Assembly (NCBI GenBank): GCA_022661535.1 | Contig: JAKULF010000008.1 | Location: forward strand, 372,001 to 436,000 | Origin: Eutypa lata | Lineage: Eukaryota; Ascomycota; Sordariomycetes; Xylariales; Diatrypaceae | Length of the DNA: 64,000 bases | Direction of reading: 5' to 3' | In this document: positions 20,761 through 31,928 of the stretch, in pieces | How the letters are laid out: each line of letters begins with the position of its first letter | How positions within the stretch are numbered: the first letter of the stretch is position 1 | The notes under the pieces: model-generated | Database searches by the model: none | Told to the model about the DNA's origin: nothing | Seen by the model: the letters and a program-made list of their open reading frames with translations, nothing else | Position numbers and translations under genes: made by a program

Positions 20761-22099
20761 GTTAGCTGAGGGCAGGGATCGCGATTAGGTGTAGTTCTAG
20801 AGGTTGGGCTTGATTTAAGATGCTACCTGAGACTGAAGTTCAATGTGGGCTGGCGGCGGATCGCCTTGGGGAATTTTTTTGGTTATCAGCAATGTAGAAT
20901 TCCTTATCGCAATGAAGCGCAAGGATAAATGGATATTCCGCTCAACTAGTGCTGCGTTTAAGTGGGACTGAATAAGTACCTAGGTATCCTTGTGGCAATC
21001 ACCAAAAGCAAGCTCTGGTTTTTGTTACCATATCGTACTTTGTATAATTGGAATAATCTCACCCCATACTTTTCGTTCCGGAATAATGGTTGGTTTTTCT
21101 TGAATAAGTAAGGATTATTCGAATTCGTACATCTAAATATGTCATTGAAATTGTAACGACTTGCTAAGGTACTTACTTGTGCTGCCATGCGGGCGTGTAT
21201 CCACCTGGTTAGCTGCTTTGCTTCCGTCTAGGGGGGACTTGACCTACATACATAGCAACAGACTCCCAGACTATCAATAGCCTCCGCCGTAAATTTTTAT
21301 AATCTTCTCATAAAAAGAAGATAACTCACTGTATTAGGTGGATAGATGATGTTGTTATAGGTTAGAATACAAGTGGTTCACATCCCACTTCAAATACTAT
21401 CTACAGTCCGTCGCACTTTACAAATTCCGTACCTACCCAACAAACTACGCCCACTTCCAAACGTTCAAGTTTGAGCAAGAAGCGGCCTAGTATCTTCACT
21501 GCTATAATATGCGGAGGAGGAATGTACAAAGACGCTCTTGGGAATCTTACTCCCAAGGTATCAAATATTTTGGGCCGTCTTGGCTCGGCAGACGATATGT
21601 AAAGAGAATTTGACCATTTTCACTCTCACCAGGCAAAGATGAATCGCCCTTCCTCGTCGAAGGAGACTGGAGATGTCACTCTTGACAACTCTTTAGATCT
21701 TGAACAATCTGGTTCTTCTGTTATACCTCTCAAGAGAAAAAGATCTTCTGATCTGGTTCAATTGGCGTTAGACAGCGATTGAGGGGTTCGAAGGAGCGAG
21801 TTCACATGCAGACCAACCCCAACTTGAAGGTTAGAACCTCAGTACGAAATATCCAACATTGGAATCTGGAACCTTGATATCACATTAACTACATGACGTC
21901 ACATCACATCACAACGTCAAGTCAATACTAGAATATCAGCTCTTGCTTGGTATTGTATGGGGCATAAGTACTCAGTTAGGGATCATCTCAAATAACCTGA
22001 ATTTAACACCACTATATCAGATTGGTAACATATAATCTATACGTAGCCGAGACGTCCCCACACTACACTCTTCCCCCATTTCTTTTACAGCACACCCCT
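20761..22099. other. Intergenic between HAS1 and the CVNH gene
   Basis: Upstream region of HAS1 and downstream flank of the CVNH gene. An ATG followed by GTAAGT at 21188 on the minus strand did not lead to a coding second exon. A 47-codon ORF at 21639-21782 is listed separately with low confidence. Confidence 0.5.
21639..21782 (+). CDS. Possible 47-aa ORF
   Basis: ATG to TGA gives a Ser/Asp-rich peptide with a PLKRKRSSDL segment resembling a nuclear localisation signal. It might be the first exon of a larger gene or a transposase remnant, but no downstream exon was found. Recorded only because its composition is protein-like. Confidence 0.2.
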   Translation: MNRPSSSKETGDVTLDNSLDLEQSGSSVIPLKRKRSSDLVQLALDSD

Positions 22100-22731
22100 T
22101 TAATTGTTTGCCCTCTCGCCCAACTGCCCAAAGCATGACAACCAACCGTCCTTGTTACTGATGACCGTACCTACCAAGCTAGTAAGTATGTATTCCCACT
22201 CGGTTATATCAACAGTGCTGAACTTACTGATATCGATGGAGGCATGCGCAAGTTCGGTGCCATTCTTACATGCAGCGAGTACGAATGTACCCCCGGCCTT
22301 TCTATGTATGCATTTTTCGGAGTACCAGCCCCTGCATTACTAGGTTAGTCTGCGCTTGGGATCTCACTTGCACATGATGTGCATTCGGGAGTTCGCCTAC
22401 CCTTTCTGGGGGATGAGCTCCCCTTCGTCGGTTGCCCCAAGACATAACCGGAGGTCCAGCACCGTTTTTCGATATCCGCCTCCCTGCGTGATGCAAGTGC
22501 CTTTGAGGAGTTGGGTTATATCTGTACTATCGGGGTCGATCCAATACTACGAGGTGGGGCAAGTTAGCATAAGATTATCCCGATTCAAATACGATATGAA
22601 AATGGTAGTGGTTGTAAATCATGTACGGTAGCCTTCTGTTAGGGGTTACTTACACTGCAACTTTGTTGAAAGTTTTGCGCATATCCCCGTGAGAAAGCGA
22701 AAAGCAACGCGGCTAGGGTAGCTAATCTCAT
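22100..22731 (-). CDS. Secreted CVNH (cyanovirin-N homology) domain protein
   Basis: 132 aa in four exons: 22731-22654, 22546-22401, 22331-22228, 22170-22100 (78+146+104+71 nt, in phase). Introns are 107, 69 and 57 nt; the first two have clear CTAAC branch sites and all start GTAAGT or GTAGGC. Residues 1-18 are a signal peptide (MRLATLAALLFAFSRGYA). The mature part starts NFQQSC and shows the duplicated CVNH pattern: a first GTC...LDLRLCLG block with an EGELIPQ turn, and a second CIHRKAGGTFVLAAC block ending in SIDISTVISNKDGWL. Six cysteines are present. CVNH proteins are small carbohydrate-binding lectins of fungi and ferns. The gene is short and heavily split, so an ORF scan misses it. Confidence 0.8.
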
Positions 22732-23477
22732 GGTGATAATGGACGAGCGCGCTGGCCTCGAGTACGGGTTGCTGGGACGAAGAAGGGAAATATATTAAGC
22801 TGTTGAAAGTTTGGGTTCTGAGAAGGCAAGCAGTAGGACTGTAAGGCTTATATAGATAGCACATTTATAAGCTCTAAATCAATGTTTACTAACTGAAGTC
22901 TGTCTATAGAAATAACCCATTTTCAATACAGCCTTACCTTAGTAGTTGAAGTCTAAATGATTCAAGGCGTGCAGGAGTTATTTCAAGTCCAGGATTAAAA
23001 GCTTCACGATCAGGAAAGTATAATTTAAGTTCAAGTATAAGCTTAATCACGGCCTGATGTTTTAACAAGACTCATATGGTATATATGAGCTTAGTCTGTG
23101 CGGTTAGAATTGTTGCTGTCTAATACCTAGCTATCTATTCCAACTTGTAGAATGGAAGATCACTAATATCGTCCTAGACTTCGTATAAAGCTGCTTCGTT
23201 TCGTAACAAAATCGTGCAAGTCATAAAGGTTCTATACTACAATGCACTCTTCTAATAAAACAAGTCATATTCATCTCCGACGCGTATTCTTACGTGAAAG
23301 GAAAATCACTAATCTCAGATTCGTCGCCTAGCGCCCCTAATGGTAAAGAGTCGTGGCTGGCAGTGGAACTTTGCTCAACATATATCATAATTAGCAAGTG
23401 TTTGATTCCACCCCCCGACCTCATGACGATCCTCCATTGCAAATGCACCTACATTGCCATTGCGTATTTCTCGGCCA
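22732..23477. other. Intergenic, no gene recognised
   Basis: CVNH promoter side and the 3' flank of the fumarylacetoacetase-family gene. AT-rich; no credible coding sequence. Confidence 0.6.
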
Positions 23478-24489
23478 TTACTCCCCGGCAACGATCTCGT
23501 TAGTCACGGACCCAATCCCGTCGATCTCCAGTCTGACGACATCGCCCACGCGCAGCTGGAATCTCGCATGCTCGACCCCCGCGCCGTTCGTGAAGGTCCC
23601 GGAGCCGAAGAACTCGCCGGGGTACAGGCGGGTCCCCTTCGACACGTGCGCGATCGCCTCTCCCATCGTGAACTGCCACCTGTCGGTCCTGCACACCGAC
23701 GCGGGCTCGTCGTTGATGAAGACCCGTCCCGTGAGGTCGCTCGCGCGAGGCAGGATCTCGTCGGCGGAGACGACCACCGGCGAGATGCTATTGGCGAAGG
23801 ATTTCGAATGTTGAGGGCCGAACCCGCTGGTATTGATGTGTCAATTCTCCTTCGGACGGACGGAAGTAGCACAGAAAACCGGAGCGGTATCGGGCATCTT
23901 TAGTTTCTTTGCAGAGAAATTGGCTCACTCACCTGCTCATTTCGGCCATTTGAACATTGCGCGCCGAAAAGTCGTTGAACACGCAGAACCCCGCGATGGC
24001 GGAGACGGCGTCCTCGGGCGTAGCGTTGAACAGGGGCTTTCCGAGGACGGCGCCCAGCTCGACCTCGACGTCCAGATACTCGCAGTACTTCGGGTAGTGC
24101 ACCGGCGCTCCATCTGCGTAGAACGCTAGGTGATTCGACTGATAAAAGATTGGCTGCTGGTACCACAAGGCCTGGGGCCGGAAGAGCGGGAAGTCCCAGC
24201 CGGTTAGGGCCGAGTAGAGCTTGGCCAATTTGTTCGCGGCCGGTCGGTACAGCTGGGTCATGCCCAGCGCTGCGCCGTAGAAGTGCCGCTCGAACAGCAT
24301 GAAGTCGCGGTAGGACCGGGGCTGGAATGGCAGCGCGCTCTTCAGCGGATCCGATGCATCTGGAGGGTTGTCCCGGAGCACGCCGAGAAGAAGTTGCGCT
24401 TGCGCCTTATCGTCAGGGGAGCTAAAGGCGCGCTCATAGGAAACATCGGGTAGTTCTACAACTTCATTGTTCACTCGGTGGAATTTCAT
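23478..24489 (-). CDS. Fumarylacetoacetate hydrolase (FAH) family protein
   Basis: 301 aa in two exons, 24489-23933 and 23826-23478, joined by a 106-nt intron (GTGAGT...CCAG). The metal-site carboxylates appear as YLDVEVELG (Glu142, Glu144) and NDFSARNVQ (Asp173; usual family form is NDWSARD-x-Q). After the intron GFGPQHSKSFANSISPVVV matches the GP-x-x-x-KSF-x-x-S-I-SPWVV block of the family. The C-terminal RFQLRVGDVVRLEIDGIG is the typical lid/strand segment. Such enzymes hydrolyse or decarboxylate beta-diketo acids (fumarylpyruvate, acylpyruvates or similar) with Mg/Mn. Length is shorter than true fumarylacetoacetase (about 420 aa), so an FAHD1/FAHD2-like activity is more likely than tyrosine catabolism itself. 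Confidence 0.85.
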
Positions 24490-25814
24490 GGTTAATAGTT
24501 GGTATAATTGTTACGATTCACTGTGTAGGTCCGGACAATGGGAAAGCATTAGCAATAAAATTGGTAGTTACAAGGGGGAGATTATTTATACTGGTAGGTT
24601 GCCTTAAATATTAACCTCGGACCCCACCTAATGAATACCCTTAGCAGTGACTGCCAGTAACCATTGTAATATCACGTTTTCCTACTTTTATACGTCAGTA
24701 AAGGAAATAATTGCAGTAATAAAGCGAATTACTTCAAAATTCATACACAACATACGATACTTTAAACGTGCAACATATAGCTACTTACGCAAGCAGTTCA
24801 TTTCATTATCGTACTCGAGCTCTTACTAAGATCAAGGGAATCTGAAGTTCCTTATGTAATGCGACACAGACGAAGCGTACATACTTAGCATGTCTGAAGT
24901 GATGTGGCCGGCCACAAGACAAGCAAACATGAATTTGAGCTATTAATAGTGAAAGATGAGTCAGAAACTTGAGTGAGGAATGCCACTAGTTACACTGAAT
25001 TGTGACCGGGTCGATTCATCGTTCAACTATGTCTTCATTAAACGAAGACCCCCCTTTTTCTAAGTATTTGGTTTATAGGTAAAGAATGCCAACGCTTTCC
25101 ATGGCCTAAGATACACCGATAACCCGTCACTAGGTGGAACTCTCCGTCAACGTTGGACATTATTGTCGTCATTTTAGGTGTCATTTCAGGTAGGCCTCTG
25201 CATCAGTACAAGCTATGTTGCAGGGGAATATCAGATGAGCGTGACTCAGAGAATGGAAGAATGTGAATCCGTTCGGTTCCGAGATATCAAACCGCCGCTG
25301 CATACCGTGAACTAGATACAGAGAAAACTAATGAACCATGAATAATCGAATGAGTGAGAACCTATTTAAACTAATTCTCAAAATGGCTTTTCGTTACAAG
25401 TCCGCAGAAAAGAACCCCACGAGGAGCATGACAGCGGAGAGGCCGGTGTTTGCCAGCACATACGACAAAGCGATTTTAAATAATCCAATATCTTCAGTTT
25501 CGAGATTCCAAAACAAGCTCCTCAGGTGCTATGTACCCACCGTAGCACTACATCTCCGCTATTAATGTTGTACAAGCATTCCGCCGGTTTGGCCGTTCAA
25601 TTAGGTACTGGGTGAATTACTCCCGAATATTAAATACAACCAAAGTCTCGCCACACAGGGCTCTGGCACAGTACGTAACATAAACTAGAGCATATACCGC
25701 ACTTAGGATCCCATACTGACGCTCTTCGTGCAGCCTCTTATTCTGAGCCTCTGACCGCCCTGACGGCTGGACCACGAAGCGAACCAAGAAGCCCTGGCGA
25801 AAACGAGGCGGATC
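24490..25814. other. Intergenic, no gene recognised
   Basis: No exon chain, repeat or RNA gene could be supported. Small open frames (for example near 25338 and 25617) have no family features. Confidence 0.55.
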
Positions 25815-26051
25815 ATGTGCCACACCACGGTCCAGAGTTTCGTTTGCAGCGTATGTGGGAACGAGTACAGGAGGGATTACCGCGAGAAAATAAAATGTCG
25901 GGCTGTCATAGCATCAAATCGTCCCTGGGGTGGTTGCCACAGGATTGATGGGGACTGGAGGCTCCCGGTAAACCGCAACTTCATGTGCGAAGCGTGCGAG
26001 GTTATGGAGATGTTGCGTCAGTTGCAAGAAGATGCTGAACATCTGTACTAA
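25815..26051 (+). CDS. Small cysteine-pair protein (78 aa)
   Basis: ATG to stop in one exon. The product has paired cysteines in the order CSVCGNEY, KC, GGC, CEAC (about residues 11-14, 28, 41, 59-62) and ends in an acidic helix (EVMEMLRQLQEDAEH). Such CxxC...C...CxxC layouts are common in short ascomycete proteins that start MCxx and may bind zinc; no function is known. There is no signal peptide. It could be the last exon of a longer gene. Confidence 0.45.
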   Translation: MCHTTVQSFVCSVCGNEYRRDYREKIKCRAVIASNRPWGGCHRIDGDWRLPVNRNFMCEACEVMEMLRQLQEDAEHLY

Positions 26052-26910
26052 TTTCTTTTCTCCGGGAGGGGGGAAGGGGGGTTGTTTAGACTTTACATGT
26101 AGGAATTGGTCATATGAAGTTGTCACAATAGCAGGCCCCTGGTCTAGGTGGTGGAGTAGCTCTACCGCGCCTTGTATAAGGGTGGGAGCACCCCCCCAGA
26201 GCCCTAGGCTGCTCCTTTCATCCCTTTCCTCTTTAGAGCTTTAGCAGAGCCAATATAAGGGTATTTCTGATGTGATGGAAGTCTATTAATGAGGAGTACT
26301 TGAGCCATTACGTTGGCTGATCTGTTTGACGAAGGCTTTCTCAGTACTACGCCGTGAATATGTAAGTGGCTCTACGCTACTAGATGCACCTTTCTTTGGC
26401 TACTGTCGTTGTATCTTAGATTAATTGAGCCGCGTTTTACTTCTTATCGTATCCTTAAATATCTTAAACAATAAGGACTAATACCATGACTTCCATAAGT
26501 CATAATTATAAAGCTAGAAAAGGGTCTCAAATACGAGGAGGGAGGGGGGATATACATCTGTGGATGTGTCTACACCTTAGGTACAATATTCTCTGTCCTT
26601 TGCTTATTCTCATCAAAATGTTCGGCTCTTTTGTTGATGCCGCTTTTTATGAGCATCCCACCAAGTTCCATTTTCTTCGTGCTATACAGATACGCTAATA
26701 TGCTAATCATCAAAAAGATAGGGTTTTTTCTTTTTTTCTTGTTTTTTTTTTCCGGAAACATACGCGCAAATATAAAAGTAACGGTATCATCAAGTTCTCC
26801 AGTGTAATTATGGCCAGGTACATGTAGCAAATATCTAATTTGCATATAGGTCAATGTATTTCATAACGAGTCTCACTAGCACCCTGCATGAATCACCATG
26901 TGTAGATCCA
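26052..26910. other. Intergenic, no gene recognised
   Basis: Contains T-rich stretches (about 26725-26750). No coding sequence or repeat family recognised. Confidence 0.55.
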
Positions 26911-28458
26911 TCATTTTGTCTGCGCCAGTCGGCCGATCATGAACCCGTCCAGAAATTGAAGGCTTTGATCTGTATCAGATTTGAGAAGCGATTTGCCCGC
27001 CGTCATAGGCAATCTTTCAGGTGCGGGCTGCGACAGATATGCCTTCGCCCGCGTCCGGTGTGCACTTCGAAACATCTGCATCATCCTTGACATTAGAAAT
27101 TCGACTTGATGGCCAGGAAAATAGTATATACTTACTCGGAGTCGTTTTATAATCTCTTCAAACTCCCTAGCGATTTCTGCCTCGGCCTCATCATCAGGAT
27201 TCCCGCTTAGTTTGGTCCGAAACGAATGTTTCTCGAGCGACCTGCAAAAGACTCTCTGACGTATAGGCATGTTGCGTTCTTGATCCCGAATAGATAAGTA
27301 CGGCTCGATGCCAATGAACGCGTCGAGAGCCTGAAAGAGGAGAACCTGATTGCCGCTGAGGCCATCGAATTTGACCCATTCTCGGCTTATGTCGTCAAAA
27401 TACCCGACACCCCACGCGTAGAATCCTTGAACATGAGACAGCCACGCTGATTGAGCAATTTTCTTGTCGTGCATACTATCGTAGTAGCTACTTAAAAGGG
27501 GGCGCAATTGGGTAGTTATGCGTGCCATATGTCTCGCACAACTAGCTTTGTCTTCGCGGGAGAAGCTGAGAATGGCGAGTATCATGTCGTGATAAATTGA
27601 GACTCCCTAGATTAGAATTAGGCCTTCGTGAGTAATAATAAGAAATGCTGAAGAGCGGGCAACATAGACAAGACTTGTCAAGCTTACCAGTAATTCAACG
27701 TCGTAGAATATGCGTGCGAATGCCTCCTCTGCCAACAATACCATACGAGACATTCCCGTGTTAATTTTGAACACATAACGCCCCTTCACATCGAAATTGA
27801 GCACTAAATTGCTTGTATTGTTCCCGCTCTGGGAGGTGCAGCCGAAGTGACGCTGGAGATAGGTCCACGGCTCAGCCAGCTCTTCCGGAAGGTCAACAAC
27901 TGTCTCAAGCTGGGCAACCCTGACGACTGGGATCGTGGCCCACCGATACGCATGGCGGCTCCAAGCAATGCAGCAATAAAAGGCGTTATATGTGTCACGT
28001 GGAAACAAATCCCACTGGCCTGAATCAGAGGCTTCTAGTAGGCGTTTAACCTGGGTTAAGTCAACTCTATCGCGGAGCAGCCTCCGGAAGTTCGAGCGGA
28101 AGTCGGCAATGCGTATCTTGTTGACTTCATCGTCGAGAGAGGGTGTTTCTTGCGGAAGAAGCGAGCTTATCTCTAAGTATATCTCCTTATATGGAAGGAG
28201 TGCTTCCGGCCAGGTGGTGCAGGCGTGGTTAGCGAAGGGGGGCCACGAGTCGGCACCGTCGTTGTGAATTAGGTCTGTGAGCACGGCTGCGGTTTCGTGG
28301 CAGTCGGCAAGGGCTTTAATTTCCTGGATATGATAGTTCCTACTATTCTTTGGAATATGATGTCTATGCGAACCTAGAAATTTGTAAAGTTTTGGCAACG
28401 ACAGCAAGAAGAGCAGACCCCCGACCGTAAAATAAGTCAGTACTCCCATGTCGTTCAT
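26911..28458 (-). CDS. IDO-like / BcABA3-like fungal protein (candidate unconventional terpene cyclase family)
   Basis: 468 aa in three exons: 28458-27688, 27606-27136, 27075-26911; introns of 81 and 60 nt in phase. An N-terminal membrane segment (about 6-27) is followed by a helical domain. FGCTSQSGNNTSN (205-217), KINTGMS (231-237), HVQGFYAWGVGYF (315-327), FDGLSGNQVLLFQALDAF (337-354) and the C-terminal APERLPMTAGKSLL are strong blocks. The G-x-SG-x-Q...LFQA-x-D segment and the helical layout recall indoleamine 2,3-dioxygenase. From memory, a widespread ascomycete family annotated as BcABA3 (the ionylideneethane-forming sesquiterpene cyclase of Botrytis abscisic acid synthesis) shares these blocks; I could not verify this. 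No DDxxD terpene synthase motif is seen. An SDR gene lies 2.7 kb away. Confidence 0.7.
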
Positions 28459-29620
28459 AACTATGAAGAAATAGGACCGCCTTACTGGTAATTTAAACCA
28501 AACCTAGGAAGACCTACTAAACGGGGTTTATATATTGGATGATACTTGGATGATGAAAGTCATTCCCCTGAAGTAATGTCCCATACTATGAATCACTAGC
28601 ACGGATGAATTATCCAATACGGCCGGTATAGCGTCATTTCTTGAATGCTTAACATGTTAAAGGATTGCTGTAGATTTTTCTTTTTTAATCGTGACGCCAT
28701 CTCGCACTTTTTATCCCCCTTTAGTCTACCTCCTATATTCCGCCCCTTATCGCCGTTTCTACTCCATTTTTACTACTTGGGTTAAGTGGGACCATCCACT
28801 TCCTTCTTTGGGCCTCGAAATGTTAGTCTCCAGGTTCTATTACTATGAATAGGAACGGGAGGCTATCTAAGCATTATATTTCAGGGCGTCCCGAATGCTA
28901 CGCTCTTACTAACTACATTAGACTAGTCGATTTTCTGCCCCGCTTGATGCGAACGAGCCATTCATAAGTCGTAGGAGTCGTATGCACATGCGTTTTTGAT
29001 GGCTGATATATGTTGTATGTAGGAGCAGGATTCGGTTACGTCTGTAATAGGAACCGTGAAACCCCGAGGAAGGCCGAGGCTATAATTGAATTTGACAAGG
29101 GTTAGGAAGAAGACTGGCCGCGCGGCTCTAAGGCCGGATGTGACACATCTGTAAATATATCCATGCACCTGGGATGCATCTGAGGTTATATACTGCCGGA
29201 AATGTTTGGTATATCTAGTCAGATTATGCTTCTTAAATCGTAGCTGTCTTGTATGTTCAATATCAGGATAGAAACGACGCCGATATAGCGTTAATGGCTA
29301 CGACGGTATATATACTTGATTGTAACATCCAAGCTAGTGTTACAATATCGTATATGCTGCAGCTCATTTTATCAGTAACCCGCCGAAATGAGAAGTAAAT
29401 TGTACTATGGACTGAAGTTCATTTCCTGCTATTGCTTTTGAGGCTGCGTTTCCCCCTTCCCCCAAGATGAGGTGATCCGGCGTTCTAAGGGGTAACACCT
29501 ACAATCCAACAACCAGTCATATTTCTCTCACTCAGCCGGGCCCATTTTCCTTGACTTTTTGCCAGCTTACAGTCAGTTCCTTCCAAACTCCCATTCAGGG
29601 AGTTCGACTTCATCCCAAAC
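28459..29620. other. Intergenic, no gene recognised
   Basis: Promoter side of the ABA3-like gene and upstream flank of the membrane protein pseudogene. The missing N-terminal part of that pseudogene was searched for here and not found. Confidence 0.5.
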
Positions 29621-30583
29621 ATGTCAGCCTCCGGAGACTGCAATCGACGACTATATTTCTTAATAGCAGCGGACCAGCGGTAAGTAAGTGCCTCAAATCT
29701 CCCCAAGACAAAAGAGGCTGGCACATACATCACTACCTCAATAAACTTTTAGGATAGGAAATGCAATTTGTTGTATCCTCGGTGTCCCCTGGGGCGGGGG
29801 AAAGCACTTATGGGTCGTGACGTTTGAAGAGCTCACCAAGTTGTACCAGACAACATACGCCTTCGTGATCGTGTATATCAACACAATCCCAGCGACGAAG
29901 TCCTCAATTATTCTAGTTCCCATACTTACTCGTAAGCGGTACTAAAATTGGTATACATATTGTCTCTATATCGTGCTGCTAACAACCATGAAGTTAAATT
30001 ACAGATTGAAAATGCCACCAGCTCAGAAGCTTGTCGTGTGTAGTATATTACTTCTAGGATCCTTGTATGTTCCTCACATTCCCCAGTTAGAAAACACTAA
30101 CAACGAAATGCCCGGGTTAATGTGTTCATGAAATCTACATAGTGTCTGCGTAGCCAGCATCGTGTGAGTTGTGGTGAAGGACAGGGTTGTCAAATCGCAG
30201 GATTTTACCTGGGCGATGTGCTAGATGTCTATTGGTCGTACTGCGAGCCCTTGTTCGGCATCCTGTGTGCATACTTGCCCAGATATGCCCCATTGGTACG
30301 GCTCTGGTGGACTACTTCCAGTGCTCAGCGATACGGATCGCCAAAGCATCCGCCAAACCACGTCACGGAAAATTCCAAACCAAGCAGACGGGAATGGACC
30401 CGTCTTGAGGGGGCTAATGATATAGTACAAGCAGGTCGTGGTAATATTGAGTTGTCTTCAACAAACAACATTTCTAACAGTATGAACGAAACCACTTACC
30501 AAGGAAGTGCTGATCACGAGGCACCCGAGAATAGTAACCAGATCATGATCACCAGAGGCTTCTCTTGGTCTAGGACTACCTAG
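29621..30583 (+). pseudogene. Decayed fungal rhodopsin-fold (SAT4-type, seven-helix) membrane protein gene
   Basis: Recognisable pieces on the plus strand follow family order. From 29621, through a possible GTAAGT...TTTTAG intron (about 29680-29751), comes GVPWGGGKHLWVVTFEELTK and then KSSIIL (to about 29914). About 90 bp later comes RLKMPPAQKLVVCSILLLGS, a GTATGT...CATAG intron (30068-30141), VCVASIV, then an in-frame TGA where the family has Arg. KSQDFTWAMC follows, then a TAG, and a one-base frameshift before YWSYCEPLFGILCAYLP. A polar cytoplasmic tail reaches the stop at 30583. About 70-80 codons between helix 3 and helix 6 are missing, as is the N-terminus. The deletion, two stops and the frameshift make it non-functional. 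Confidence 0.75.
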
Positions 30584-31145
30584 TTTTACCCTAGATAAAG
30601 ATTACTTAGCAATCAGTTTTTGTTTCCCGTGGGTATGCTTCCTGCATAAAAGTTCATCTCGCATAAAATATTCTGCGTACATAAATATTACTTATGTGGA
30701 GAGTTGGGGGTCATTTTACCGGTCTCAGGAAGCTTGATGTATTGTCAGAAATACCTAGGGCAGAACCTAGCTATATGGGTGCCATCCGGCTACAAACGCC
30801 GGAATGGTGACGTCTGACACCTCATTTCTCCGTTTGACCTGGTGGCTCTTCAGCCACTGCTTTGCTATCCCACCAAATATCCTACAACTTAACATAATGT
30901 AGAGTATTGCTATAAAGTGTCGATAAGATCATACTTATATGAGACAGTGCTTCCGAGCTACGGCCGTGTATATAAGATACAACATGGAGGTCAACTATTT
31001 CACATAAATTAAATACTTTGTAGAGTAACATCATGCGTTGAATCCAGTTAAGTTTTGTAGTTGAACATTCTGTGATGATACCCTCTTTTCCCAATGCCAT
31101 ATGGACGTACTTCCATCGTTCTGTATGTATGGATGCCATCCCCTC
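30584..31145. other. Intergenic, no gene recognised
   Basis: Converging 3' flanks of the pseudogene (plus) and the SDR gene (minus). Nothing further supported. Confidence 0.6.
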
Positions 31146-31928
31146 CTAGATTGTAACCTCAAACGATGGCTTCTCTTTCGACTCAGCAAACAATGTCCAG
31201 GCCTTAGAAGCAATGTTGGTAGGGTTCCAAACCTCATCCGTAGGAGAGACTGGACCCCCGACATTAATAAGGCCCACGTGGACACCCTGGGGCGAGTATG
31301 TCATGGAGAGGCTCTGCATCATATTCCTCTGAGCAGCCTTTGCCGATGATAGGACGAAAAGCTGGGGAATCGGATTGAGAGGTAGCATCGAGCTTGTCAC
31401 GATGAGAGCGGGCTTAGCTTCGGGATCGGTTTTGGCCAGCTCGAGAAGACGAGGCATCACTCGCTGAGCGCAAACGTATAGGGCTGAGACATTGATCTAG
31501 GAAACTCGGATATTAGCAGCAACAATAACTCTTGGCCGATAGTCGAGACTTCTCTGACGCTAGTCTAGATTGGTATTTACCTTGAAGTCGTACTCCAGAT
31601 CCTTGACATCGTGGGTCAACAGCTCGGACGGGAGGACCCGAGCCGCGTTGTAGAATATACATTCGGGCTTGCCAAGCTCTGCTTCTGCACCCTCGAGGGC
31701 TTTGATGAGGGCGTCACTGTCAACAACATCCAAGGCATAGGTCTTGACCTTCACCTTAGGACCAACGCTCTCTTCAATCACACTTCGTTCTAGTGCCAGC
31801 TGTTTCTCGTTCCGGGCGATCAAGGCCACATGATTATAACGCCTAGAAGCAAAGATATTCGTCACGGCACGACCAATGCCAGGCCCTGATCCGATAGTAA
31901 ATAGAGTTCTGTCTTCTGTTTCTGCCAT
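31146..31928 (-). CDS. Short-chain dehydrogenase/reductase-like protein lacking the catalytic tyrosine
   Basis: 232 aa in two exons, 31928-31581 and 31496-31146, with an 84-nt intron (GTAAAT...CCTAG). The Rossmann cofactor loop is GSGPGIG (13-19), ALIARN (35-40) suggests NADP(H)-type dinucleotide binding, and FYNAARV (92-98) replaces the NNAG motif. The catalytic Ser is in VTSS (149-152) and the Lys is K169 in LSSAKAAQ, but the position of the active-site Tyr (165) is Leu. Classical SDRs need Tyr-x-x-x-Lys, so reductase activity is doubtful unless another residue substitutes. The frame is otherwise intact. It is on the same strand as the ABA3-like gene with a pseudogene between them. Confidence 0.85.

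Noticed and set aside
20168..20788. 206-codon plus-strand ORF opposite HAS1 exon 1
   Set aside because: Serine-rich complement of the acidic/lysine repeats in HAS1.
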